A stretch of 64,000 nt of DNA from Astur gentilis (lineage: Eukaryota > Chordata > Aves > Accipitriformes > Accipitridae), in NCBI RefSeq assembly GCF_929443795.1, contig NC_064919.1, forward strand, positions 29,201,000-29,264,999, in the 5' to 3' direction. Positions 13,601 to 24,968 of the stretch are shown one piece after another (position 1 is the first letter of the stretch; every line of letters starts with the position of its first letter). Both the position numbers and the translations under genes were made by a program. Under the pieces are notes generated by a model, which saw only the letters and a list, made by a program, of their open reading frames with translations, did not search any database and was not told the DNA's origin.

Positions 13601-15934
13601 CTTTTAATTGCTTAACATCAACAGATCCCCTACAATAGCTACCCAAAATCTTCTAATGAGTCAGACATGGTTTTATTGGATCACTTTGTTTGTAGGTTTC
13701 TTGCTTTTTGGACTGCCTCATTTTTACATAATTAAAACACATGGTGGATTTTTGTGGATAAATCCTGCATATGTGATTTACCTGACCTCCTCCCTCCTAT
13801 TACAGTTACAAACCTAACTGTATTGTGATTTTTAGTACAGAGGTATCCAGTAATATGTCTTGAGGTAAGCCTTCAGTGTCACCTGGGACCAACTGCAGAA
13901 CATCTTCCTACAAATTGTCAAAGAATAGTTCTTCAACAAAGCAGTTATCTACTAAGTAAAAAAAAATAATCTCACGATGTTTAGCACACATTCTAATACT
14001 GATGTTTTTCTTCAGCTACAGCATTTAATTACAGTTCATGTTAACTAGTGGTGATCAAAGAACTAAAAAAGGCAGCTTTTTGGTTTTCCAACTTCAGGGT
14101 TAAGTTTGCATTTGATAGTGGACATTTAATCTTTCAGACAGTTCACAGCACCCTGATGATGTCATCTTGTCTGGATGATTAAGGACAGACTTAGTCTTCC
14201 AATCAGAGAAAACATTCAGTTTTAACAGGAGCTTTAATCGGAATGATTACTTGCTATGTTGAAATTGCCCCAGTGAACAAAGGGCATTGCTGACCTTCCC
14301 TCTGAAGGAAATTTAAGCTTCTGTCAGTTGATCAGTCAGGATTACTACCATTTCACCCCAGATCAGGGTTAAATATGGACTTCCCAGATCAAAGATACAA
14401 GAAAACTTCTAATTTATGCAAGCAGAATACTGCAGATACCATTTTTTGTTTGTTTGTTTTCCTAAGTTGTCTTTAAAAGATACCTTGGGTATGTCCTGTG
14501 GTTCCAATTACTATCTGAAGTCTTTGCCATCTCTCCTCTGGTGAATCACATATATAATTATGGCGCTTTTTTCTGGCAGGATTTTTATAAATTAGTATTA
14601 AGCATTAACTGTCAGACTAAGGTTTCTGCCTTCTTCCCATGGCTTACTGTCAAATAAAAATAAAAAGCCATCAGCCCCCTCCCCAGAATGATTTCCCCTG
14701 AGACAGGCAAGTCTCAACTGAGAACATTTTTCAAATACATAAGCCAAGTAAGATTTTACCTCTTAAAAATTGCCCACTTGAGACAATCTCTTCATTCCAA
14801 AAATGTCTTGCCTTCTGGCTGAAGTTCTCCTAAATTAATCAGTGAAAACTCCACAAAATAGGAGATGGGGAAGCTGGCAGTTTGATATCAAAATAGAGTG
14901 TTACAGCTTCATTTTTCTGAAGTCCAGGTCCTCTGTCATCAAAAACAATGTCCATTCTCCCATCGACTTGAAGGCTAAATCATAAAAGTAGGGAACATAC
15001 CATCATTTATATGCATTTTTTTTTTTTTAAATTCTCTTTTCAAGGCCAGATAGAAAAGTTACCAATGACTGCAATAGCGATTTCAATACCAATTAACCTC
15101 TTGGATTACTGTGCAGTTGGTGATATAAAGCATATATTATATTTCAAGTATATGTAAGAATAAGGAAGATTTTTTCCTTTTAAAGTATTTTAAAATCTAG
15201 ATCTAAGAAGACAGAGTTGTATCAAGTGCATTGTTGATGTTCTAAAACTGGAAGGCAGATAAAACCATTCAAATATTCTAAAAATGAGACTAACATTTTA
15301 ATAATGGTTTGAATTGAATATTCAGGTTTTCTCAGACAGTTTCTAACTTAGCTACATAATCAAGTACAACATATGTCACCTTTAAAAATACAGCACAAGG
15401 ACTCCTGAACCTCAGTGAACTTTTCCTTTGATTTGCTACTGGCAGTTTAGGGGCCAATATCACCATTCAGGGGTGTAACTAATCTCAGTGGGAACAGCTG
15501 TTTGCTTCACCATTGACCTGACTCCCTACAAGACTTGGGCCTTCTCTGACAGCCCAGACTGAAAAAGGAGGATTTGGTTAAATCTGTAAAACCACTTTAA
15601 GAAAGAAATAATTCAGGCCTTTGCCTTTATTATTTTTCATCCCATTAAAATTTTGATATACCCATTCTGCAAAGTTACCTACTGAGGTAAAGCATCCTAA
15701 AATTCACACCCCTGAGCAGCTGTTACAAATCCCATAATTCACCATGAAAATTCCTCACTTTTTATGCTCCTCTCCTTTCACAGCCAGCCATTTAGCCTTT
15801 GAAGATGTTTTAAAGAGGGCTATTTTTAGTTCATGCTTATGGCTGCTGAAACTCCCCAGTACCATCAGACTACCTTGAGATACAAGCATGTGGAAACTGA
15901 TCTAGCTGATGATTTCATTCTTTAAGAAGGAAAT
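13601..15934. other. Intergenic DNA, no gene recognised
   Basis: AT-rich sequence with a short T run at about 15019-15030. No coding exon, RNA gene or clear repeat was seen. Confidence 0.5.
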
Positions 15935-16274
15935 CTTGAAGGCACGGGAGCGGGTCATCCCTATGTGCTGAAAGATGAGATGGTGGGGAAGAAGACTGGC
16001 CTGGCTGAACAGAGCGCTTTTTCTGGAACTCAGAGAAAAAAAAGAGCGTTTATGACCTTTGGAGGAAGGGGCAGGCAACTCAGGAGGACTACAAAGATGT
16101 TGTGAGGTTATGCAGGAAGAAAATTAGAAGGGCCAAAGGCAGACTAGAACTTAATCTGGCTACTGCTGTGAAAAGACAATAAAAGATGTTTCTATAAATG
16201 CATTAACAGTAAAAGGAGGACTAAGGAGAATCTCCATCATTTATCAGATGTGTGGGGAAACACAGTGACAAAGG

Positions 16275-16637
16275 ATGAGGAAAAGGCTGAGGTACTTGAT
16301 GCCTTCTTTGCCTCAGTCTTTAATAGTAAGACCAACTGAGCTGGAAGACAGGGACAGGGAGCAGAATGAAGCCCCCATAATCCAAGAGGGAATGGGTAGC
16401 GACCTGCTACACCACTTAGACATACACAAGTTTATGGGTCTGGATGGGATCCATCCAAGAGTACTGAGGGAGCTGGCAGTGCTCACCAAGCTGCTTTCCA
16501 TCATTTATCAGGAGTCCTGGCTAACCAGGGAGGTCCCTATTGGCTGGAAGTTAGCAATTGTGATGCCCACCTACAAGAAGGGGTGGAAGGAGGATCCAGG
16601 GAACTACAGGCCTGTCAGCCTGACCTCAGTGCTGTAG
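16275..16637 (+). pseudogene. CR1 ORF2 fragment, RT N-terminal part
   Basis: A 120-codon open stretch ending at a premature TAG. Its C-terminal residues include KKGWKEDPGNYRPVSLTS, a conserved CR1/LINE reverse-transcriptase block. The upstream part is the linker between endonuclease and RT. It continues in the same element after the stop, so the stop is a decay mutation and not a real end. Confidence 0.8.
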
Positions 16638-16694
16638 AAGGTTATAGAGCAGATCATCCTGAGTGCCATCACATGGCATGTACAGGACAACCAG

Positions 16695-17167
16695 GTGATC
16701 AGTCCCAGTCAGCATGAGTTCATGAAAGGCAGGTCTTGCTTGTCTAACCTGATCTCAGTCTATGACAAGACAACACACATAGTGGATGAGGGAAAGGCTG
16801 TGGATTTTGTTTACCTGGAATTTAGTAAAGCCTTTGTTTCCCACAGCATTGTCCTGGAGGAACTGGCTGTTCATGGCTTCAAGAGTACTGGATAAAAAAC
16901 TGGCTGGATGGCCGGGCCTAAAGAGTGGTGGAGAATGGAGTTAAATCTGATCAGCGGCCAGTCACAGGTGATATTCCCCAGGGCTCAGTATTGGGGCCAG
17001 TTCTCTTTAATATCTTTACCAATTATCTGGATGAGGGGATCGAGTGCACCCTCAGCAAGTTTACAGATGACACCAAGTTGGGTGCGAGTGTTGATCTGCT
17101 TGAGGGTAGGAAGGCTCACAGAGGGATGTGGACAGGCTGGATTGGTGGGCCAAGGCCAATTGTATGA
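16695..17167 (+). pseudogene. CR1 ORF2 fragment, RT palm (F-x-DD motif)
   Basis: Two neighbouring open stretches (16695-16895 and 16925-17167) hold the RT core. The first has HEFMKGRSCLSNLI and FSKAF. The second has DIPQGSVLGPVLFN and then FTDDTKLG, in which the two Asp residues are the metal ligands. A stop and a frame change separate the halves. Confidence 0.8.
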
Positions 17168-17940
17168 GATTCAACAAGGCTGAGTGTTGGGTCCTGCACT
17201 TGGGTCACCACAACCCCACGCAGCGCTAGAGGCTTGGGGAAGAGTGGCTGGAAAGCTGCCCGGCAGAGAAAGACCTGGGCGTGCTGGTTGACAGACGGTT
17301 GAATATGAGCCAGCAGTGTGCCCAGGTAGCCAATAAAGCCAATGGCATCTTCGCCTGTATCAGAAATAGTGTGGGCAGCAGAACTAGGGAAGTGATTGTC
17401 CCTTTGTACTCAGGACTGGTGAGACTACAGCTTGAGTACTGTGTTCAGTTTTGGGCCCCTCACTACAAGAAAAACATTGAGGTGCTGGAGTGTTTCCAAA
17501 GAAGAGTAACGAAGCTGGTGAAGGGTCTAGAGACCCAGTCTTAGTAGGAGCAGCTGAGGGAACTGGGGTTGTTTAGCCTGGAGAAAAGGTGGCTGAGAGA
17601 CCTTATAGGTCTACCTGAAAGGAGGTTGTAAGAAGGTTGTAACAAGGTAGATGTCAGTCTCTTTTCCCACGTAACAAGTGATAGGACAAGAAGAAACAGC
17701 CTTGAGTTGCACCAGGGGAGGTTTAGATTGGATAGTAAGAAAAATTTCTTCACGGAAAGGCTTATCAAGGACCAGAACAGCCTGCCCAAGAAAGTGGTTG
17801 AGTCACCATCCCTGGAGATAGTTAAAAGACCTGTGGGTGTGGCACTTAGGGACATGGTTTAGTGGTGAACTTGGCAGTGTTAGGTTTACGGGTGGACTCA
17901 GTGATCTTAAACGTCTTTTCCAACCTAAATGATTCTATGA

Positions 17941-18700
17941 AAACTGGGTAATCCAGCCTTCTAAAAGCCCCTCTGAAATGTTAACGTTAATTTTTATTAA
18001 ACACTTGATCACTTCTGAAACATGACTGTGCCTCACAGAATTTACAGAGTAGAACAGTCTTTACAGGTTATCTTGTCCAACCTCTGCTCCCTGGAGTGAT
18101 GAATGATTTTTTGCTGTGTTTGCAGTTCTACTTCAAAGCTATTAAATCAATAGGACTGCCACCATTTACATGAAAGTTTATCTACCATTTTAACTGATAT
18201 CCCCATCAGCATTTCTTCCTCTGATACTGGTTGTTTCCAATTATCTCTTTACCAAAACTAATACTGAAATAATATCAGCTGAATATTGAAATGCTGATAA
18301 AAATTAAAGAGAATTAAATTCTGTAGAAAACATTCATATAGACAGATAGGTAGAAATCTTGCATACTGTCAGTTGCTTGGACCTGTAGCTATTCTGGGTC
18401 TCTTTCACTTTTCCTTCATAAAACTGGAAAAATTTTGCCCCAATTAAAATAAAAAACATTAAATCATTGAGCTAAGAGAGAAAAAAAAAAAGAAACTTAC
18501 ATTACATTACAATTCTTCTCCCTGCTCTATCTCATTCATCTAGCTTAAAATATTGGTGCTCTACCACCCAATATTCCAGTGCACTATGACATTATTTCTC
18601 CCTCTGTAGTTTTGTCCATTTGCAGAATTTAGTTCACACCATGAAGCTCTACGCTGCAATATTTGTGGCCTGAAATAGACTTCTTAAAGCATCTCAGTAC
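17941..18700. other. Intergenic DNA between CR1 and provirus
   Basis: No gene seen. It contains a short CR1-tail-like fragment at about 18030-18110 and an A run at about 18481-18492. Confidence 0.5.
18030..18110 (-). mobile_element. Short CR1 3'-end fragment, minus orientation
   Basis: CACAGAATTTACAGAGTAG followed by GTTATCTTGTCCAACC resembles the reverse complement of a CR1 tail (usual order CACAGAAT... then ATCTAGTCCAACC). It is only about 80 bases and diverged, so the call is tentative. Confidence 0.4.
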
Positions 18701-18705
18701 CTAAC
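18701..18705. repeat. Target-site duplication, left copy (CTAAC)
   Basis: Identical to 25403-25407 on the other side of the provirus. It marks the exact integration site. Confidence 0.93.
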
Positions 18706-19103
18706 TGTCCTTGGTTCAGCTGGGATAGAGTTAATTTTTACAGGAACCTGGGAGGTGGGGGGCATAGCCAGGGCAGCTGACCTGAACTAGCCAAGGAGCT
18801 ATTCCATACCATGGGACATCCTGCCCAGTATATAAATGGGGAGCGGGCCGGGGGGTGGTCTCTGTTTTCGGTGGGGGAAGTGGCGGAGCGTCGGGTCCCG
18901 GGTGGTGAGCAGTTGCACTGTGCATCACTCCTTTTGTATACTTTTTCATTAGTGCCGTTGTTGTTGTTGTAATTTCTTTGTGTTTGTCCCAGTAAACTGC
19001 CTTTACCTCAACCCTCGAGGTTCCAGTTTCTTTTTCTTTTCTCTCCTCTGTCTTCTCCCCATCCCACCGGTCCTTTGTTACCGGCTGGGCTGAAACCACG
19101 ACA
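18706..19103 (+). repeat. 5' LTR of the provirus
   Basis: A 398-base LTR with TG...CA ends (TGTCCTTGG ... CCACGACA). A TATA-type AGTATATAAATGG lies near 18827-18839. An AGTAAA variant polyadenylation hexamer lies near 18992. It lacks a G-rich block of about 25 bases that the 3' LTR has. Confidence 0.92.
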
Positions 19104-19111
19104 GTCCTTTT

Positions 19112-19129
19112 TGGCCCCCAACGTGGGGC
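19112..19129 (+). other. Primer-binding site, tRNA-Lys(1,2)-like
   Basis: TGGCCCCCAACGTGGGGC begins 8 bases after the LTR. It differs by one base from the primer site known for tRNA-Lys(1,2)-primed retroviruses (TGGCGCCCAACGTGGGGC). The tRNA assignment is by recalled consensus. Confidence 0.7.
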
Positions 19130-19206
19130 CGAAGGGTTGAGATAATGACAGATCTGGCCAGAGCGTGTTGAAACAAATTTGTCAAACGCTTTTCTTAGAT
19201 AAATAG

Positions 19207-19893
19207 ATGTTAGTCACAATGTTGTTTCATTTGTTTACATGGTGGCGTTTTGTAAGCTCTTATATGCTCTATGTATTGCCTGTAGTTGCGTATCTCATCT
19301 CTGGGAGAGTGATTGGGATTATCATTTTGCTGTACTGGGCAATGTTGACTTGTGAAATGATTACATCACTGGTCATGAGGTTAAGCTGGTATCTGTATGA
19401 GGCAGTGATATCATTTCCATACTTTGGGCACCTTCTGTCGGGTTTTATTGGTAATTACACCCAATCCATGGAGAAATTAGGGGTGGACACTTCCCCCCAT
19501 CCGTTCACTTCCCTTTTCTCCTTCTGACTAATTACAACAGCTTTTGAGAATTTTGAATATCCTTGGGATGCGCACGCCAGTGTGCTGTTACTGATATGCC
19601 TCCTGACTATGTTTCAGGTCTTCTTTAGGGCTACAAAAAGGCTCTTTAAGAGGACCACCCAGAGATCTGCCCCAAAGCTGGATATTCATGGGTGGCACGG
19701 CACGTGGGAGGATGTGGGCAGGTATCTAGAGAACTTCTTACCTCCAGTGACTTGGAAGTTCACTCCCGAACAACTACAGAACCCTCATGACGTGACAGAA
19801 TATTTGAAAGAAAAATGCTGTGGCTATTCCAAAGATGTAACAACTCGCCTCACTGTGCTGGGCCCTGGCCAGTATCTACCAAACACTGCTTGA
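19207..19893 (+). pseudogene. First proviral ORF: hydrophobic N-terminus of gag region
   Basis: One reading frame interrupted by a single TGA at 19525-19527. The first 106 codons are strongly hydrophobic. Two or three stretches look like membrane segments (for example residues 12-31 and 36-55, with AYLISGRVIGIIILLYWAML). Another hydrophobic stretch follows the stop (LLLICLLTMFQVFF), then a basic segment and a soluble part with KLDIHGWHGTWEDVG. I recognise it by position as the start of the avian ERVL gag region, but I see no standard matrix or zinc-knuckle motif. The frame is lost after 19893. Confidence 0.55.
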
Positions 19894-19897
19894 TACT

Positions 19898-20737
19898 ATG
19901 CAGCACCCTCAGGGGGAAAAGGGGGAAAAGATGGAATATAGGACAACAGGCACCGCGGCTACCCAAACCCCGACAACAGACACCGTGGCTGCCCCTACCC
20001 CGGTGACAGATACTGCAACCAAACCAGAGAACCAACCTGTGCCAGTATCAGTCACCCCTGTACAGAAAAAGAAACACACAAAGAAATCAGTTCACTTAGT
20101 GAGAGAAGAAGATGAACCAAGGTCATCGCAAGAACAGGAGGAAGAGCCAGAACCTGAAATAATTACCTGATCTCTATCCATGAGTGAGTTGCGTGACATG
20201 CGAAAAGATTTTAGCCGCCACCCAGGTGAGCACATTGTTACCTGGCTGCTCCGATGCTGAGATAGTGGGGCTAGTAGTGTAAAATTAGAGGGTAAGGAAG
20301 CCAAGCAGTTGGGATGTCTGTCTAGGGAAGGGGGCATCGACAAGGAGATTGGGAGAAAAACACAAGTCCTCAGCCTCTGGAGGAGACTTCTGTTAGGTGT
20401 AAAGAAAAGATACCCCTTCAGGGATGAAGTTACATGTCACCAAGGCAAGTGAACCACCATGGAGAGAGGTATCCAGTACCTGAGAGAATTAGCCATGCTG
20501 GAGGTGATTTATAATGATCCAGAAAATGCGCAGTCACCCACAGATCCAGATGAAGTCCAATGCACACAACCCATGTGGCGGAAGTTTCTACGAAGTGCAC
20601 CACCAACCTATGCCAACTCATTGGCAGTAATGTCCTGGAAAGAAGGCTATGGACAAACGGTGGATAAATTGCTGTCCAACTCCGGCAATACGAAGGAAGT
20701 CTCTCTTCCTCCCTACGGGCCTGTGTCTCAGCTGTAG
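19898..20737 (+). pseudogene. gag-like middle region, stop-interrupted
   Basis: The second gag frame. The first 90 codons are Thr/Pro/Ala-rich, then acidic with a run of Glu (residues 67-90), like a flexible linker. In-frame stops fall at 20168 (TGA), 20258 (TGA), 20450 (TGA) and 20735 (TAG). Between them the sequence stays protein-like, with SELRDMRKDFSRHPGEH and later WRKFLRSAPPTYANSL, suggesting a capsid-like domain. No nucleocapsid zinc knuckle was found. Confidence 0.6.
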
Positions 20738-20742
20738 AGGAA

Positions 20743-21102
20743 TTGTCCCGAGAATTCCAGCAATTCAAAGTGGATCTGTCCTCCTCCTCACCTGTACAGG
20801 CCCACATCGCAGTTATTGGGAGTAAGCGTTCCTCTACCCAAGAGAGAGGAGAAAGAAAGTACACACGACGGGCTAACCTGTGGTTTTACCTGCGTGACCA
20901 TGGAGAGGACATGAGGAAGTGGGATGGAAAACTTACCTCAGTCTTGGATGCACGGGTACAGGAGTTGCGAGAAAAAGCAACCAGAAAAGAGAATTCTTGG
21001 AAAACTGCTGCTCCAGTTTCCCGTGAGCAGTCCCCCAGACGCAGTAGATGGGCTGATCTCATTTCTGATCCTCTTGAAGGGACTTCTGATTCACGTGTGT
21101 AG
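20743..21102 (+). pseudogene. gag-like C-terminal region
   Basis: A 119-codon stretch in a third frame, rich in charged residues and continuing directly from the previous segment. It contains WFYLRDHGEDMRKWDGK and a basic Arg/Ser segment near its end (SREQSPRRSRWADLI). The change of frame near 20740 is a decay frameshift or the remnant of a programmed one; the sequence alone does not decide. It ends at a TAG shortly before the protease frame. Confidence 0.55.
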
Positions 21103-21188
21103 AAAGTGAGTAACAGATATTCTAACCAGGATTAGAGAGGCCCTGCCTCCAGCCAGGTGGAGGAGAGGACAACCGAGTCTACTGGACA

Positions 21189-21806
21189 GTGTGGATTCGA
21201 TGGCCTGGCAAATCAGACCCACAGGAATATAAGGCTCTAGTGGACACTGGTGCACAATGTACCCTAATGCCATCAAGTTATAAAGGGGCAGAACCCATCT
21301 GTATCTCTGGTGTGACAGGGGGATCCCAAGAGCTAACCGTGTTGGAAGCTGAAATGAGTCTAACTGGGAATGAGTGGAATAAACGCCCCATTGCAACTGG
21401 CCCAGAGGCCCCGTGCAAAGGTGAGCAAGTTTTGCTGATCACTCCTTGGCTCTCCAATTGGCAAATCACCTTATGGATGGGGATTGGGGAGTCTCGGTTG
21501 GTGCAATTGTGCCGCCGGTGCACCGTTGTGGTACAATTGGCACCTGTTGTTCTTCAACCTTCAGCAACCCCACAACATCTCAGGAGGGGGTATTTCAAGG
21601 ACCCAAAAGGGTACCATTGGGCCTTTGGTATAGCTGCATTGGAGACGGAGGAGATTGAGCAGCTGTCTACGCTGCCAGGTCTCTCTCAAGACCCTTCGGT
21701 TGTGGGGTTGCTGAAGGTTGAAGAACAGGTGCCAATTGTACCACAACGGTGCACCGGCGGCACAATTTCACCAACCGAGACTCCCCAATCCCCATCCATA
21801 AGGTGA
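21189..21806 (+). pseudogene. Proviral protease region, disrupted by an inverted segment
   Basis: An open stretch with the retroviral aspartic protease active-site motif VDTGA (Asp codon at 21243). About 75 residues downstream the sequence enters the left arm of an inverted repeat (21417-21576). There the encoded residues are an antisense reading of the pol segment lying 280 bases downstream, so part of the normal protease or linker is replaced. After the arm the frame returns to pol-like sequence (GYFKDPKGYHWAFGIAA). The frame then shifts relative to RT inside the right arm, near 21735. The start is arbitrary because pro would be made from a fused precursor. The product would not be expected to be active. 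Confidence 0.75.
21417..21576 (+). repeat. Inverted-repeat left arm
   Basis: A 160-base arm matching the reverse complement of 21699-21855. By manual alignment there is one base mismatch and one 3-base (GTT) indel, so about 99% identity. It is the non-native copy, because pol coding sense is on the right arm. Confidence 0.92.
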
Positions 21807-21855
21807 TTTGCCAATTGGAGAGCCAAGGAGTGATCAGCAAAACTTGCTCACCTTT
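21699..21855 (-). repeat. Inverted-repeat right arm
   Basis: A 157-base arm carrying pol in its native sense, separated from the left arm by a 122-base spacer. A transcript through both arms could fold into a long near-perfect hairpin. Confidence 0.92.
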
Positions 21856-23734
21856 TAATAGTACCATATGGCCCGTGCAGAAATCCAGTGGGGAATGGAG
21901 ACTAACAGTAGATTATCGTGGGCTGAATGAAGTCACGCCACCGCTGAGCGCTGCTGTACCAGATATGTTAGAGCTTCAATATGAACCGGAATCAAAGGCA
22001 GCTAACTGCTATGCCACAATTGACATTGCTAATGCATTTTTCTCCATTCCTTTGGCAGCGGAGTGCAGGCCTCAGTTTGCTTTCACTTGGAGGGGCGTCC
22101 AGTACACCGGGAATCGACTGCCCCAGGGGTGGAAACACAGCCCCACCGTTTGCCATGGACTGATCCAGGCTGCACTAGAAAAAGGTGAAGCTCCAGAGCA
22201 CCTGCAATATATTGATGACATCATCGTATGGGGCAACACGGCAGAAGAAGTTTTTGAGAAAGGGAAGAAAATAATCCAAATCCTTTTGAAGGCTGGTTTT
22301 GCCATAAAAGAAAGTAAGGTCAAGGGACCTGCGCAGGAGATCCAGTTCTTAGGAGTAAAATGGCAATATAGGCGTCGTCAGATCCCTCCGGACATGATCA
22401 ACAAAATAGCAGCTGTGTCCTCACTGACTAATAAAAAGGAAACACAGGCTTTCTTAGGTGTTGTGGGTTTTAGGAGAATGCATATTCCAAATTACAGTCA
22501 AATTGTGAGTCCTCTCTACCAAGTTACTCAGAAGAAGAACGATTTTAAATGGGGGCCTGAGCAACGACAAGCCTTTGAACAAAATAAGCAGGAGATTGTT
22601 CATGCAGTAGCTCTTGGGCCAGTCCGGACAGGACAAGATATTAAAAATGTGCTCTACACTGCGGCTGGGGAGAATGGCCCTACCTGGGGCCTTTGGCAGA
22701 AAGCACCTGGGGAGACCCGAGGCCGAGCCCTGGGGTTTGGGAGTCGGGGATATCGAGGATCCGAGGCTCGCTATACTCCAACTGAAAAAGAGATCTTGGC
22801 AGCATATGAAGGAGTTCGAGCTGCCTCAGAAGTGGTTGGTGCTGAAACACAGCTCTTCTTATCACCCCGACTGCCAGTGCTGGGCTGGATGTTCAAAGGG
22901 AAAGTTTCCTCTACGCATCACGCGACTGACAGCACGTGGAGTAAGTGGACTGCACTGATCACACAGCGGGCTCACATAGGAAACCCCAGTCGCCCAGGAA
23001 TGTTAGAAGTGATCACGGACTGGCCAGAAGGCAAAGATTTTGGAATGTCACCAGAGGAAGAGGTGGCACATGCTGAAGAGGCCCTGCTGTATAATAAACT
23101 GCCAGAAAATGAGAGGCAGTATGCCCTGTTCACTGATGGGTCCTGTCGCATTGTGGGAAAACATCAGAGGTGGAAGGCTGCTGTATGGAGTCCTACACGA
23201 CAAGTCGCAGAAACTGCTGAAGGAGAAGGTGAATCGAGTCAGTTTGCAGAGGTGAAAGCCATCCAGCCAGCGTTAGACATTGCTGAAAGAGAAAAGTGGC
23301 TAGTGCTTTATCTCTATACTGATTCATGGGTAGTGGCAAATGCCCTATGGGGGTGGCTACAGCAATGGAAGAAGGGAAACTGGCAGTGCAGAGGTAAACC
23401 CATCTGGGCTGCCACACTGTGGCAAGATATCGCTGTTTGGATAGAGAAGCTAGTGGTAAAAGTACGTCACGTAGATGCTTATGTACCCAAGAGTCGAGCC
23501 ACTGAAGAACATCAAAACAACCAGAAGGCGGATCAGGCCGCCAAGATTGAAGTGTCTCAGGTGGACCTGCACTGGCAACGTAGGGGTGAGCTTTTTATGG
23601 CTCAGTGGGCCCACGATACCTCAGGCCATCAGGGAAGAGATGCAACATATAGATGGGCTCGAGATCGAGGGGTGGACTTGACCATGGACACTATCGCACA
23701 GGTCATCCATGAATGTGAAACGTGCTGCAATTAA
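21749..23734 (+). pseudogene. Proviral reverse transcriptase-RNase H and start of integrase
   Basis: A 661-codon open frame. The RT palm carries LTVDYRGLNE near the start, the first catalytic Asp in ATIDIANAFF, and the YIDD box at 22208-22219 (about residue 154). RNase H follows with FTDGS near residue 460 and YTDSW further on, the expected Asp positions. The last 60 residues begin the integrase zinc-binding domain (H...H and CETCC). A frameshift at about 23709-23734 moves the rest of integrase into another frame. Upstream, the frame opens only at 21722, so it is also cut from protease. RT is intact by inspection but has no natural start of its own here. The family is spuma-like class III (ERVL). 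Confidence 0.9.
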
Positions 23735-24458
23735 GCAAGCCAAGCGGCAAAAACCCCTGTCGCATGGAGGGCGATGGCTGAAATATAAACAGTGGGAGGC
23801 CTGGCAGATTGACTATATCACACTCCCACGAACACGCCAAGGCAAGTGCCATGTGCTTACAATGGTGGAAGCAACCACTGGATGGCTGGAAACATACCCT
23901 GTGTCTCATGCCACTGCCCAGAACACTATCCTGGGCCTTGAAGAGAAAATGTTATGGCAACACGGCACCCCAGAAAGAATCGAGTCGGACAACGGGACTG
24001 ACTTCCAAAACAACCTTGTAGACACCTGGGCCAAAGAACATGGCATTGAGTGGGTATATCACATCCCTCATCATGCACCAGCCTCTGGAAAAATGGAACG
24101 ATACAATGGACTGCTGAAAACTACATTGAGAGCGATGGGGGGTGGAACTTTCAAGCATTGGGATACACATTTAACAAAAGCCACCTGGTTAGTTAATACT
24201 AGAGGACCCGCCAATCGGGCTGGCCCTGCCCAACCAAGAGTTCCACATACTGTAGAAGGGGATAAAGTCCCTGTAGTGCGCATGAGGAGTATGTTAGGAA
24301 AGACAGTCTGGGTTAGTCCTCCCTCAAGCAGAAGCAAACCCATTCAAGGGGTTGTTTTTGCTCAAGGACCTGGGTACACCTGGTGGGTGATGCAGAAGGA
24401 TGGGGAGGTTCGATGTGTACCTCAGGGAGATTTGATTTTGGGAGAGAATAGCCAGTGA
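23709..24458 (+). pseudogene. Proviral integrase catalytic core and C-terminus
   Basis: A 249-codon frame continuing integrase after the frameshift. The catalytic triad is complete: Asp in WQIDYITL (codon at 23811), Asp in ESDNGTDF (23988), and Glu in KMERYNG (24096). The last two are separated by 35 residues, the D,D-35-E spacing of retroviral integrases. A C-terminal segment with WWVMQKDGEVRCVP resembles the DNA-binding part. The frame ends at a TGA with no env following. Confidence 0.9.
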
Positions 24459-24968
24459 ATTGGGCTGTATGATATTTAACTGCTAAATAACCTGCCAATG
24501 CATGTCATTGTATCTATAGTGTCTATATGCCATATCAAGGGTATTACTGTAAGAATTACCCAAATGACTGCAGGATGGACTTTTGAAACTGAGCCAAGTA
24601 CAACAGCGATAGAACTTGAACTGGCACCCACCAATTTCCTCAAGATCAACATCTTTGACCTGCAGACCAAGGGCATGAGTTGCACCAAATGTACTAGCCA
24701 CAAGTTCCAGAGGCAGCGTACAACAACCCAACATCTCACACCATCTCTCTTATCCTGCAGAACTGTTACAACAGATGGAGCCCCAAAATTGATGGACACG
24801 TTAGAGGGATAGCCCATAGGCTGAAGGAACACCATATGTGTGTGTGTGCGAGGTCGGGCAGGGGGGAGTCCATATGCTTATATATAAGACAAGGAAAGTA
24901 GTAGTGGTTGATTGGAAAAATGCAAGATCTGGGCATGATGTAGAGGGTATAGAATAAGGGGTGGATAA
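24459..24968 (+). other. Proviral post-pol region without env
   Basis: About 510 bases between the integrase stop and the 3' LTR. One 104-codon open frame (24498-24812) has no recognisable domain, signal peptide or membrane anchor. Purine-rich tracts near 24850-24866 and just before the LTR (AATAAGGGGTGGATAA, 24953-24968) are candidates for the polypurine tract. Confidence 0.6.

Larger units (their letters stand above)
15935..17940 (+). mobile_element. 5'-truncated CR1 LINE, plus orientation
   Basis: This is a non-LTR retrotransposon of the avian CR1 family, about 2 kb and missing its 5' half. The 3' end is the family's ATTCTATG-type tail (GATTCTATGA at 17931-17940), which CR1 uses instead of poly(A). 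Broken ORF2 pieces lie in order from 16275 to 17544: a pre-RT linker, RT finger and palm blocks with DPGNYRPVSLTS and DIPQGSVLGPVLFN, then FTDDTKLG, the F-x-DD catalytic motif of CR1-type RT. Stops and frameshifts interrupt the frame at about 16635, 16893 and 17165. It is inactive but younger than the copy at 12.4 kb. Confidence 0.9.

Noticed and set aside
21278..21523. Minus-strand frame resembling RT N-terminus
   Set aside because: It is the antisense reading of the inverted-repeat left arm, not a separate gene.
24498..24812. Possible short env or accessory gene after integrase
   Set aside because: No signal peptide, cleavage site or membrane anchor, and no family recognised. ERVL-type elements normally lack env.
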